64,000 bases of DNA from an uncultured Clostridia bacterium. GTDB taxonomy: Bacteria; Bacillota; Clostridia; Christensenellales; UBA1242. Below, one piece after another: positions 18,044 to 25,975 of this stretch. The position numbers were made by a program, and so were the translations under genes. The stretch lies in assembly GCA_934756675.1 (NCBI GenBank), contig CAKVLG010000007.1, positions 15,517 to 79,516 of the forward strand, read 5' to 3'. The notes below the pieces were generated by a model, which worked only from the letters and a program-made list of their open reading frames with translations, did no database searches and was not told the DNA's origin. Within the stretch, counting starts at the first letter, position 1, and the number at the start of each line of letters is the position of its first letter.

Positions 18044-18098
18044 TTGACAATTGAACAATTATTCAACTATAATACAAACAGTTGATTATTTATTCAAC
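18044..18098 (+). promoter_or_regulatory. Promoter and two ArsR-type operators
   Basis: TTGACA (18044-18049), 18 nt, TATAAT (18068-18073). An inverted repeat TTGAA-N6-TTCAA (18051-18066) fills the spacer, and GTTGA-N8-TCAAC (18081-18098) lies just downstream. Such TTGA/TCAA dyads overlapping a promoter are typical binding sites of ArsR/CadC-type metal repressors, so autorepression relieved by metal is likely. Confidence 0.75.
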
Positions 18099-18111
18099 TA
18101 TTGGAGATAAT

Positions 18112-18489
18112 ATGAAGAAACTGACAAATAGTTATCTTAGGTGCGATTGTGACCAGTTGCACGAAGATTTGGTTGCTAAGGCGAAAAGTAAAATGTTAGA
18201 CGACGACACACTTATGTCTATTGCCGATTTCTATCAAGCACTTTCAGATAACACACGCATAAAAATTATCAATTTGCTCGAGAAAAGTGAGCTTTGCGTT
18301 TGCGACATTTCATACTGCTTAAACATGACAAAATCTGCCGTTTCGCATCAGCTTAAATACTTGCGTGAAATGAACTTGGTAAAATGCCATAAGGTTGGCA
18401 AAGAAGTGTGGTACACCTTGGCAGACAGTCATGTCAGCGATGTGTTCGATATTAGTTTAAATCATATAATGGAAGAAAAAGATGACTAA
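18112..18489 (+). CDS. ArsR/CadC-family metal-responsive repressor
   Basis: A 125-residue winged-helix repressor. ATG 18112 with GGAGATA upstream is chosen, since the in-frame ATG at 18082 lies inside the operator. The N-terminus has RCDCDQLHED, and the recognition region has ELCVCDISYCLNMTKSAVSHQ. Together these give the thiolate pattern of CadC-type sensors of Cd(II)/Pb(II)/Zn(II). It overlaps the ATPase gene by 8 nt. It should repress its own operon and release it when metal accumulates. Confidence 0.9.
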   Translation: MKKLTNSYLRCDCDQLHEDLVAKAKSKMLDDDTLMSIADFYQALSDNTRIKIINLLEKSELCVCDISYCLNMTKSAVSHQLKYLREMNLVKCHKVGKEVWYTLADSHVSDVFDISLNHIMEEKDD

Positions 18490-20536
18490 AAAATATAAAA
18501 TCAAAGGGCTAGACTGTCCCATTTGTACAAAAAACTTAGAGAAAAAAATTAACGAGCTTGATTGTGTCAAACAAGCATCTATCGACTTTTTAAAAGGCGT
18601 TCTAACCATAGAATGTGAAGACGAAGAAGTCACCATGCCAAAGGTTATTAACCTTGCAAGCATTTTGGAACCAGATGTTGTAATTGAATATAAAAAGCAA
18701 AATATTCGTAGCAAAAAGTTTTCGCTAGATTTGTTATTTCTGGTTTTAGGCCTAGCACTTTCTATTGTTACACTCACAATTAAAATGCCAGCCGCATTAT
18801 ATTGGATAAGTTTTGTTATAAGCGCACTTTTGCTTGGTTACAAAACATATTACAAGGCACTGGTTCTGCTTTTTAAAGGCACAATTAACGAAAATTTTTT
18901 GGTAACCTTGTCGGTAATTGGCGCGGCAGCTGTTGGCGAAAACCTGGATGCATTAATGGTAATTGCTCTCTACTCTGTCGGCAAACTACTCGAAAGCATT
19001 GCCCTTAACAAATCTAAAAAATCGATTGAAGATTTAACTAATCTCAAGCCTGACTATGTTGTTATTATAAATGGCGAAGAAGAAACAAAAGTCGACCCAT
19101 CTAGTGTAAAAATTGGCGACATTCTTGTTGTTAGACCTGGCGAAAAGATTGCCGTTGATGGCGTTGTCACAAGCGGCGAAGCATCGCTCGACACACAAAG
19201 TTTGACTGGCGAAAGCTTGCCTACAAATGTTAGCACTGGCAGCGAAGTTTTGTCTGGTTCTATTGTTATTGACGGCGTGCTATACATAAGAGCAACTAAC
19301 CTTGCAAGCACAAGTACCGCCGCCAAAATCATGGAACTAATTGAACAAGCGAGCGATAAAAAGAGTAAGACAGAAACTGTAATTTCAAAGATTTCTAAAT
19401 GGTACACGCTTGGCGTAATCATTCTTGCCGTTGCCGTTTGGGAAATTGTGTTTGCAGTTACTAAAAACTTTAACACTGCTCTCTATCGCGGGCTTATATT
19501 CCTTGTTGTATCTTGTCCTTGTGCATTTGCAATCTCTGTTCCACTTGCATACTTTTCGGGGCTCGGCAATGCATCAAAAAAAGGCATATTAATAAAAGGT
19601 TCAAATTATCTTGATGCACTTGCAAAATTAAATGTTATCGCATTCGACAAAACCGGAACAATCACCACTGGTGAGTTCGAGATTGTTGAAGTTAAAAGCT
19701 TAGATAAAAAAGTAAAAGAAAAAAATGTATTGTTTTTATCTGCAATTGGCGAACAATACTCGCTCCACCCACTTGCAAAAGCTATTGTAAATGGCTGTGG
19801 CAAAAAACTACCTAAGGCGACAAATGTTAAAGAAGTTGCTGGCAAGGGTGTATATTTTGAATACAATGATGCTAAATATTTTGTCGGCAGACACAATAAA
19901 AACGCTAGCGGCACACTTGTAGAGCTAACAAAAAATGGCGAACCTATTGGCGAAATTGTGTTAAGCGACAAAATAAAAGAACAATCTAGGTTAGCAATAG
20001 ATAACCTTAACCGCATGGGTATACAAACTATTATGCTTACTGGCGATAACGAAGGCGTTGCAAATGTTGTTGCCGAAAAAGTTGGAATAAGCAAAGCAAA
20101 AGCAAAGTTGTTGCCAAGTGATAAGTTTGAATACATTCAATCGTTAAAGGCAAATAAAAACAATGTTGTTGGCTATGTTGGTGATGGCATTAACGATGCC
20201 CCATCACTCACTTTAAGTGACGTTGGCATAAGCATGGGTATTCGTGGTAGTAGCGCGACAATCGAAGCATCTGATGTTGTTCTAGCAACCGACAACCTAA
20301 ACAAAATACCAGAAGGAATCTTGGTTAGCAAATTCACTCGCAAAATAGTTTGGCAAAATATTTTATTTGCCGCAATTGTTAAGATTACCTTCTTAACGCT
20401 CGGTGCTCTTGGCATCACTGGTATGCTTGCAGCCGTTATTGCAGATGTTGGTGTAACAGTTCTTGCAATTCTAAACAGCTTGCGTTCACTCCACTACTCT
20501 CCAAAGAAAACAAAAAAACCACTTCACGAACAATAA
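18482..20536 (+). CDS. Zn/Cd/Pb-exporting P1B-type ATPase
   Basis: A 684-residue heavy-metal-translocating P-type ATPase (CadA/ZntA group). An N-terminal HMA domain has GLDCPIC (Cys12, Cys15). TGES is at 242-245, the transmembrane CPC at 345-347, and the phosphorylation motif DKTGT at 389-393, with a later GDGINDAP. The last helix region has DVGVTVLAILNSLR, matching the conserved Asp of the Zn/Cd subgroup. It exports metal using ATP. Start ATG 18482 overlaps the repressor stop. Confidence 0.93.
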   Translation: MTKKYKIKGLDCPICTKNLEKKINELDCVKQASIDFLKGVLTIECEDEEVTMPKVINLASILEPDVVIEYKKQNIRSKKFSLDLLFLVLGLALSIVTLTIKMPAALYWISFVISALLLGYKTYYKALVLLFKGTINENFLVTLSVIGAAAVGENLDALMVIALYSVGKLLESIALNKSKKSIEDLTNLKPDYVVIINGEEETKVDPSSVKIGDILVVRPGEKIAVDGVVTSGEASLDTQSLTGESLPTNVSTGSEVLSGSIVIDGVLYIRATNLASTSTAAKIMELIEQASDKKSKTETVISKISKWYTLGVIILAVAVWEIVFAVTKNFNTALYRGLIFLVVSCPCAFAISVPLAYFSGLGNASKKGILIKGSNYLDALAKLNVIAFDKTGTITTGEFEIVEVKSLDKKVKEKNVLFLSAIGEQYSLHPLAKAIVNGCGKKLPKATNVKEVAGKGVYFEYNDAKYFVGRHNKNASGTLVELTKNGEPIGEIVLSDKIKEQSRLAIDNLNRMGIQTIMLTGDNEGVANVVAEKVGISKAKAKLLPSDKFEYIQSLKANKNNVVGYVGDGINDAPSLTLSDVGISMGIRGSSATIEASDVVLATDNLNKIPEGILVSKFTRKIVWQNILFAAIVKITFLTLGALGITGMLAAVIADVGVTVLAILNSLRSLHYSPKKTKKPLHEQ

Positions 20537-20568
20537 AAAAAGTCACCAGTACATCTGGTGACTTTTTG
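20537..20568 (+). terminator. Terminator of the metal-efflux operon
   Basis: AAAGTCACCAG pairs with CTGGTGACTTT around TACAT and is followed by TTG. It is also positioned to act for the decayed minus-strand gene. Confidence 0.8.
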
Positions 20569-20812
20569 TTATTCATTACCTGGTTCAACTGAGTCGACAG
20601 CATAGATTGATCTATCAAATTTTTCGCGACTTAAGTAACCATATTTTTTCATTCTTGTTTTAATTTCACGATCACGTTCTTCTTCCGCTCTTTTTGCTGC
20701 TTTCTTTTGTTTTTTTTCTCTTGCAGCATCTAATTCTATTTATGTAACTTTGCGTCTATGACTTTCTTTTTATTATCAACCAAATATTGTGACAAAGTTA
20801 AGCTAAATTAAT
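20569..20812 (-). pseudogene. Decayed remnant of an unidentified gene
   Basis: On the minus strand the last 57 codons (20739 to 20569, stop TAA 20569-20571) encode a coherent charged, helical tail (including AAREKKQKKAAKRAEEERDR and SREKFDRSIYAVDSVEPG). There is no start codon except an internal ATG, and an in-frame TAA stands at 20740-20742. Another frame just upstream (about 20745-20812) gives a plausible continuation (SLTLSQYLVDNKKKVIDAKLH) after one frameshift, itself preceded by a stop. This looks like the 3' end of a frameshifted, truncated gene. The original family is not recognised. Confidence 0.55.
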
Positions 20813-20870
20813 TTGTTATCAACTATTATTGAGTTGTAGCATACAATTATTAAACTTTTTACTTTTACTA

Positions 20871-20899
20871 TTGACAAAACTTTAGAAATCTTGTATTAT
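20871..20899 (+). promoter_or_regulatory. Promoter of the ITPase-like gene
   Basis: Consensus TTGACA (20871-20876), 17 nt, TATTAT (20894-20899). Confidence 0.8.
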
Positions 20900-20905
20900 T
20901 AACAA

Positions 20906-21066
20906 GCAATCTCGTACGTCCATTCCAGATTGATATTAGTGGGAAAATTTGAAAAAATCTTCTTATGAATGGCAATAACACATACAATATTTCTTTGCTG
21001 TGTTTTATTGTTAGTTTATAAGGAGGTTATTTTTTTTACAGCAAATATTAATTTAGGAGAAAAAAT
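20906..21066 (+). promoter_or_regulatory. Long structured 5' leader
   Basis: About 160 nt separate the predicted transcription start from ATG 21067. Mutually exclusive pairings are visible: CAATCT with AGATTG close by, versus CCATTC (near 20920) with GAATGG (near 20967), and AGATT with AATCT. A further hairpin, CAATAA-CACA with TGTG-TTTTATTG (about 20973-21010), overlaps a possible 18-codon ORF (ATG 20965 to TAA 21021). An AAGGAGG with no start codon after it stands at about 21020-21026. It matches no riboswitch class I know. Confidence 0.4.
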
Positions 21067-21639
21067 ATGAAAGTATTAATTGGAACAAAAAATCCAGGAA
21101 AAATCAATGGAGCAAAACAAGCGCTCGAAAATTATTTTGAAAGTTTTGAAATCGAAGGTGTAAACGCTCCTTCTTTGGTAAGCGACCAACCCGTAAATAT
21201 GGAAACTTATCTTGGTGCATATAACAGAGTAAAAAACACTATGAAGTATGCAGCCGAAAAGAATATTGATGCCGATTTATTTATGGCAATAGAATCAGGT
21301 CTTGTCAATAATTTTGAGCACTGGTACATAACAAACATTGCTGTTATTAGCGATAAGCTTGGTAATTTTAGTACGGGTACAAGTGCAAGTTTTCCAGTTC
21401 CAGAAAAATATGTAAGCGAAATAAAAGAAAAAACTCTTGGGACTGTTATGGATAATATTTTCCACGAATCTGATTTAAGAAGTTCTACTGGTGGCATTGG
21501 TTTACTTACGCACGAAGTTATTACTCGAATTGATTTAAACAAACAAGCATTCACCATGGCGCTTACTCAATTTGTTAACGGAAACATTTGGAAAGATGAT
21601 AATGCACCAAAAATAGATATAGTAACCTTTTCAAAATAA
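21067..21639 (+). CDS. DUF84/YjjX-like inosine/xanthosine triphosphatase
   Basis: A 190-residue NTPase of the DUF84 (PF01931, NTPase_I-T) family. It has an N-terminal GTKNPGKINGAK (about residues 6-17), the conserved AIESGL (76-81), a glycine-rich SSTGGIGLLTH near 140-150 and a C-terminal FVNGN. Family members hydrolyse non-canonical purine nucleoside triphosphates (ITP, XTP), cleaning the nucleotide pool. ATG 21067 has TAGGAG upstream, at the end of an unusually long leader. Confidence 0.88.
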   Translation: MKVLIGTKNPGKINGAKQALENYFESFEIEGVNAPSLVSDQPVNMETYLGAYNRVKNTMKYAAEKNIDADLFMAIESGLVNNFEHWYITNIAVISDKLGNFSTGTSASFPVPEKYVSEIKEKTLGTVMDNIFHESDLRSSTGGIGLLTHEVITRIDLNKQAFTMALTQFVNGNIWKDDNAPKIDIVTFSK

Positions 21640-21655
21640 TTATTTATTTTTTTAT

Positions 21656-21684
21656 TTGACAAATTTTTTACACAATATTACATT
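21656..21684 (+). promoter_or_regulatory. Promoter of the HIT gene
   Basis: TTGACA (21656-21661), 17 nt, TACATT (21679-21684), followed by AGGAG and ATG 21702. Confidence 0.7.
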
Positions 21685-21701
21685 GTTTATAGGAGATAAT
21701 T

Positions 21702-22121
21702 ATGGATAAAAAAGAACTAATTAAATTACCTATTGGCGAACTTGTGGATATGGGTATTTGTCCAACATGTTTAAACCGTGAAACAGGTGGCGCGTTGTTT
21801 GGCGACGATTCTAAATTTAGAATTTATGAAGATGATGATATTGATGTTTTACTTGTGGGAAATCCAAGGGCAGCAGGACATGTTGCTATTATTTCTAAAA
21901 CACATTATCACGACATGAGTGAAGCTCCTGATAAATTAAACGAAAAGATTGTTCGTTACGCTAAAAAATTAATGAAAATAATTTGTGAAGTTTATGGTTG
22001 CGAAAGAGTATATATTTGCTCAATGTGCGACGGCCCAAACAATCACTATCACGTACAATTAATCCCAAGATACAAAGAAGAAAAACGCGGATCTTCAAAT
22101 TTTGTAAAACCTAGAATTTAA
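21702..22121 (+). CDS. HIT-family protein with an early stop
   Basis: A 139-residue histidine-triad protein. The C-terminal NHYHVQLIPR carries the H-x-H-x-Q core of the triad, with the third ligand position altered from His. An N-terminal CPTC may bind zinc. HIT proteins hydrolyse nucleotide phosphoramidates or dinucleoside polyphosphates. The frame ends at TAA 22119-22121, directly after FVKPRI. The same frame then runs on for 16 more codons with protein-like sequence (YKEDKEKLNKLRELLK) to TAA 22170-22172. The usual HIT C-terminal helix thus appears to be cut off by a nonsense mutation; the protein may still fold. Confidence 0.8.
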   Translation: MDKKELIKLPIGELVDMGICPTCLNRETGGALFGDDSKFRIYEDDDIDVLLVGNPRAAGHVAIISKTHYHDMSEAPDKLNEKIVRYAKKLMKIICEVYGCERVYICSMCDGPNNHYHVQLIPRYKEEKRGSSNFVKPRI

Positions 22122-22179
22122 TACAAAGAAGACAAAGAAAAATTAAACAAATTACGCGAATTATTAAAATAAATAACAA

Positions 22180-22213
22180 AAAAAAGTCCCACAAATGTGG
22201 GGCTTTTTTATTT
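22180..22213. terminator. Bidirectional terminator
   Basis: AAAGTCCCAC pairs with GTGGGGCTTT (one G-U pair) around AAAT, with T runs on both strands. It separates the convergent HIT and hydrogenase-like genes. Confidence 0.8.
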
Positions 22214-23458
22214 AAACTTTCTGTGTAATAATCTTTTTGCTTCCTTGCCGCCAATACCGCCAAGGTACTGGTCGTAAATATGTTGAAGAGCTGGGTTATC
22301 TATTGATCTTTTTATCTTTTTGTGTTTTGCAGCACTCAGCAATACATTTGCTCGTTTGCTCACCGCCATAATTCTATCTGTGCCAACTGAAATATCGATT
22401 TGCCCTGGTCCACCAACGCAGCCGCCCACACAACTCATGACTTCGACAAAATCGTATTTATGTAAATCTGTTTTGAGTTCTTCGAGCACAGTTTTTGCAT
22501 TATTTAGTCCACTGACAATTGCAATTTTAATAGGTCTGTTGTCTATTATAATTTCGCCTCTTCTAAGTCCACCAACACCAGATGACAAATCTGTATTAAG
22601 TTTTTGAATTTGCATGTTTTGGTTTTCACAATCAATACTGCCGAGCACGGCATTCATAACGCCGCCAGTGTTACCAAAAATAACACCCGCACCTGTCGCT
22701 TCGCCAAAAAACTCATCAAACTCAGAATTTTTTAGTTTTGAAAAGTTGATTTTGTGTTCTTTTATTAAACCTGCAAGTTCTTTTGTTGTTAGGCAAGCGT
22801 CCACGTCATAGCCTTTTGCGGTGTTTATTCCCTCTTGTATTCTTTCGAGCTTTTTAAGCATGCACGGAACAATGCTCACAACAAACAGATCTGTCGATTT
22901 TTTATTTTCACTTTTTGTGTATATATTATTAATTAGCGCGCCGAACATTTGTTGTGGGCTTTTACTTGAAGATAAATGCTTTTTAAACTCTGGATACATT
23001 TTTTCTACAAACGACACCCAACCAGGGCAACATGATGTTAACATAGGTAAATCTTTATTTTCGTCGAGGCGTTTTTTAAACTCGTGAGCTTCTTCCACTG
23101 TCGTAAAATCTGCCGCAACGTTCATATCATACACTTTGTCAAACCCAAGCATTCTTAGTGCTGTTACCATTTTGCCTTGAACATCAGCAGTCAAACCAAA
23201 AGCTTCACCAAGGCTAGCCCTAAGTGACGGAGCGGTAAAACAAACGACTTCCAATTTTTTGTTTATTAGTGCACTTTTAACAAGTTCAACTTCATTGTTC
23301 GTGTTCATCATATCTTCGGCTTCAACAATCTCTTGACCACACTTTGAACAAAAAACTGGGAGCGGTGTTTCGGGTGTTATTTCTGCACTTTCAATTTTAA
23401 GTTTTTTCTCTTTTGCAACATGCAAACAGCTTGCGCAATAGTATTTTTTCTTATCCAT
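22208..23458 (-). CDS. [FeFe]-hydrogenase H-cluster-domain protein
   Basis: A 416-residue protein with the large-subunit H-cluster domain. TSCCPGW (141-147), VPCMLKKLE (197-205; canonical MPC) and EVMSCVGGCVGGPGQ (339-353) supply the four H-cluster cysteines (Cys144, 199, 343, 347). There are no ferredoxin-like [4Fe-4S] domains. Instead, two CxxC pairs at Cys8/11 and Cys37/40 resemble a zinc ribbon or rubredoxin-like knuckle. The Met of the second motif is Val. It may be a minimal hydrogenase or a sensory member. No Shine-Dalgarno sequence is seen, and the predicted transcription start coincides with ATG 23458. Confidence 0.85.
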   Translation of the reverse strand: MDKKKYYCASCLHVAKEKKLKIESAEITPETPLPVFCSKCGQEIVEAEDMMNTNNEVELVKSALINKKLEVVCFTAPSLRASLGEAFGLTADVQGKMVTALRMLGFDKVYDMNVAADFTTVEEAHEFKKRLDENKDLPMLTSCCPGWVSFVEKMYPEFKKHLSSSKSPQQMFGALINNIYTKSENKKSTDLFVVSIVPCMLKKLERIQEGINTAKGYDVDACLTTKELAGLIKEHKINFSKLKNSEFDEFFGEATGAGVIFGNTGGVMNAVLGSIDCENQNMQIQKLNTDLSSGVGGLRRGEIIIDNRPIKIAIVSGLNNAKTVLEELKTDLHKYDFVEVMSCVGGCVGGPGQIDISVGTDRIMAVSKRANVLLSAAKHKKIKRSIDNPALQHIYDQYLGGIGGKEAKRLLHRKFK

Positions 23459-23464
23459 GCTTTA

Positions 23465-23493
23465 ATTTTACTAAAAATTGTGAAAGACTGCAA
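23465..23493 (-). promoter_or_regulatory. Promoter placing transcription start at the hydrogenase ATG
   Basis: On the minus strand, TTGCAG (23488-23493), 17 nt, TAAAAT (23465-23470). Seven bases further is the A of ATG 23458, implying a leaderless mRNA. Confidence 0.55.
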
Positions 23494-23601
23494 ACTATTG
23501 GCTAAAAAACTGCATTTTTTTAGAAAAAAGTGTTAAAAAGTGTATGCATACTTACAACTTTTATGTTATCTTATTTATATAAAGTAATTTAAGGTGATGT
23601 T

Positions 23602-24519
23602 ATGGATAAAAAAATACCTATTATTATCGACCTTGACACGGGTATTGATGACGCTACAGCGATTTGTTTGGCCGTTGCAAGCGAAAAATTCGATATAAAA
23701 CTTATGACTTGCTCTTCAGGTAACACATCTGCTCTCAATTCGGCACAAAACACTCTTGATGTGCTAGAATTTATAAAAGCACCACAAATTCCCGTTGCTG
23801 TCGGTAGCGAAGATGCTTTGGTAAAAAACAGAGATATTTTTGTTGCTCATGGGAAAAGTGGAATTGGTGATTATAAATTTCCAAAAAATACTAGAAGTTT
23901 GGAAAAAGAAGATGCAGATACTCTTTTATATAAAACGCTGAAAGAAAGTCCAGAACCTATTAGCATTGCTTGTATTGGCACAATAACAAATATTGCAAAA
24001 CTTTTAAAAAATCATGGGGACGTTGTTCCAAAAATTGAGCAAATAATTTTTATGGCAGCATCTACCGAGCGTGAAAAAAAAGGTAAAACACCATATGTCG
24101 GTTTCAACATCGGTAAAGACCCAGAAGCCGCACATATTGTTGTTAAGTCTAGAGTTCCGCTTGTTATTATTCCAACAGAACTCGGCAAGACTTGTTACCT
24201 TGACTGGCAAGAAGTTTATAAAACAAAAAACGTCAACTATGTTGGTGCCATGCTCGAGAATATTTTTAGATATTATAAAGACAGACAAATTAAAGATGGC
24301 ATTGCAATGTATGATTCAACAGCTCTATGCTATCTCATTGACCCATCAATGTACGAAGTTAAACCAGCTTATATCGAAATTAAATTTTATGACGATGTCG
24401 ACACAGGTATTGGCGTCTTAGATTTCGAAAAAACACCAAACTGTCTTGTTTGTAATAATATTGATGTAAAAAAATTCAAGAATTTATATTTTAAGTTAAT
24501 TAAAAAATATAAACGATAA
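23602..24519 (+). CDS. Inosine-uridine-type nucleoside hydrolase
   Basis: A 305-residue IU-nucleoside hydrolase family protein. The N-terminal aspartate cluster is IIDLDTGIDDA (Asp10, Asp12, Asp16, Asp17), a variant of the usual DTDPGxDD. GFNIGKDPEAA and a C-terminal DSTALCYLIDP supply other Ca-site and catalytic positions. It cleaves the N-glycosidic bond of ribonucleosides. ATG 23602 has AAGGTGA upstream. The next gene starts 22 nt later with its own strong ribosome site, so the two form an operon. Confidence 0.9.
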   Translation: MDKKIPIIIDLDTGIDDATAICLAVASEKFDIKLMTCSSGNTSALNSAQNTLDVLEFIKAPQIPVAVGSEDALVKNRDIFVAHGKSGIGDYKFPKNTRSLEKEDADTLLYKTLKESPEPISIACIGTITNIAKLLKNHGDVVPKIEQIIFMAASTEREKKGKTPYVGFNIGKDPEAAHIVVKSRVPLVIIPTELGKTCYLDWQEVYKTKNVNYVGAMLENIFRYYKDRQIKDGIAMYDSTALCYLIDPSMYEVKPAYIEIKFYDDVDTGIGVLDFEKTPNCLVCNNIDVKKFKNLYFKLIKKYKR

Positions 24520-24541
24520 TATACTTTAAAGGGGGAAAAAC

Positions 24542-25882
24542 ATGAAAAAAGAACTATTTTTGAATTTCGTGCAAGACAATATCTTATCTTTGTTTACTGG
24601 TTCCGAAATTGCTGGCGAAGAAGAATCTAGTTCTCGTGATGCATGTGTTGCTCAAGGCTCTGCCGGAACAATACTTGTAAAGTTTAAACATAGTGACAAC
24701 TATCGTTTAATTATCAAGCGTGTTCAACCATTTAAAGTTTTTGAAGTTTCCCTTGTCCGTTCTATTATCGAAGAGATTAAAAAAGTATATAATCCAGATG
24801 TTCCTTTTGAGTTTATTAAGAATATCGAAAATTTTGTTGTAGAAAAAGCTATTTGCCGCGCCCTTACCGAGCACTACACAACGCTCCAAACCCTGATTTC
24901 AGAAATCAGCGATTGGGCAAACCGTACATATGAAGGTCGCAAAACACAATTTGGTTTTATCCTTTGTAGTAAACGTTCTGGCAAGTCTTCTAATCCAAAC
25001 TTACACATAAATAAAATTATGAAAAGCGACTTCTCTGCTTTGCTTTCTGATGGTGAAAACACTGGACTCGAAATATCTTCTGACGGATATTTGTTAAACT
25101 ATATCACCCTGCCAAAAGTGTATGACCAAAATTTGCTTGTACCATATCACCAACTCAGGTTTGCTTCTATCTGCAAAGGTAAACGTATTGGTATATGTTT
25201 GTTAACCGAAGGTGATATCTTACTTTTCAAAGACCAATCGCTTTTGTTTGCAAAACGAAACGGCAAATGGATAAGCTTTAGTCATGATGAAATTATTGGT
25301 AAGCTTGCAGAACGCTCTGGCGAAGTAGAAGAAGTTCGCCGTTCGATATATTTATCCGCTATCGACACGAGCTTTGCGCGTAACGGCGGTTGCATTGTTC
25401 ACGTAAATAATACCGATAAATATAATGTGTTAAAACACTTAAATATCGCCGATGTTTTATATAAAGATTGTTACGATTACATGAAGCAAGAAAGTATCAA
25501 TCACTCGTTCTTCTATGAACTTAAAGAAGAGCCAGAAAATGTCGAATCGTTTGAACAATTTATCCGCGAGCCAGAATGCATAAAAACCGCTAACTTAATC
25601 AAGATTATTGGCGGGCAGAAATTTCAAGACCTAGACCGCAAACTTCGCCAAGAATTGCTTGCGATAGATGGTGCAACAATCATTGATTACGAAGGTAACA
25701 TAATTGCCGCTGGTGCGATTATTAAAATTGAAGCTGGTAGCTCTGGCGGTGGTAGACTTGCCGCAGCAAAAACACTTTCAAACTATGGCATTAGCATAAA
25801 AGTTTCGGCGGACGGCAGCGTTTCGGGCTTCCGTATGGATAGACAAAAATTAAGAGTACGACCATTATTTGTTATAGGTTAA
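24542..25882 (+). CDS. DisA_N/DAC-like domain protein of unknown function
   Basis: A 446-residue protein with no signal peptide. The last 80 residues resemble the core of diadenylate cyclase (DisA_N/DAC) domains: IDGATIIDYEGNIIAAGAI (DGA at 376-378) and then GSSGGGRLAAAKTLS (about 400-414), followed by a KVSADGSVSG strand pair. In true DACs the second motif is RHR in GTRHRAA; here that position reads GRL, so both arginines are missing. A second nucleotide-like strand region (ARNGGCIVHV) occurs near residue 282. The N-terminal 270 residues are not recognised. GGGGGA precedes ATG 24542. Either a divergent cyclase or a nucleotide-sensing relative; it is co-transcribed with a nucleoside hydrolase. 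Confidence 0.6.
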   Translation: MKKELFLNFVQDNILSLFTGSEIAGEEESSSRDACVAQGSAGTILVKFKHSDNYRLIIKRVQPFKVFEVSLVRSIIEEIKKVYNPDVPFEFIKNIENFVVEKAICRALTEHYTTLQTLISEISDWANRTYEGRKTQFGFILCSKRSGKSSNPNLHINKIMKSDFSALLSDGENTGLEISSDGYLLNYITLPKVYDQNLLVPYHQLRFASICKGKRIGICLLTEGDILLFKDQSLLFAKRNGKWISFSHDEIIGKLAERSGEVEEVRRSIYLSAIDTSFARNGGCIVHVNNTDKYNVLKHLNIADVLYKDCYDYMKQESINHSFFYELKEEPENVESFEQFIREPECIKTANLIKIIGGQKFQDLDRKLRQELLAIDGATIIDYEGNIIAAGAIIKIEAGSSGGGRLAAAKTLSNYGISIKVSADGSVSGFRMDRQKLRVRPLFVIG

Positions 25883-25906
25883 AAAAAGAGATGAAACGGC
25901 TAGACA

Positions 25907-25926
25907 TTTTGAAACTAGCAAAATAA
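25907..25926 (+). repeat. Dispersed repeat core, copy A
   Basis: TTTTGAAACTAGCAAAATAA between the DAC-like gene and its terminator. The same core recurs at about 27011-27037 (minus) and 31425-31445 (plus). This copy is the shortest. Confidence 0.55.
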
Positions 25927-25927
25927 A

Positions 25928-25968
25928 AAATAGGAACGATGTATTTAATTTACATCGTTCCTATTTTT
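25928..25968. terminator. Strong bidirectional terminator
   Basis: A 15-bp perfect stem (containing AGGAACGATGTA) with a short AT loop and T runs on both strands, between convergent genes. Confidence 0.88.
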
Positions 25969-25975
25969 ATTAGTT

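Noticed and set aside
20906..21066. Assignment of the leader to a known riboswitch class
   Set aside because: I could not match its conserved bases to any class I know, so it is only reported as structured.
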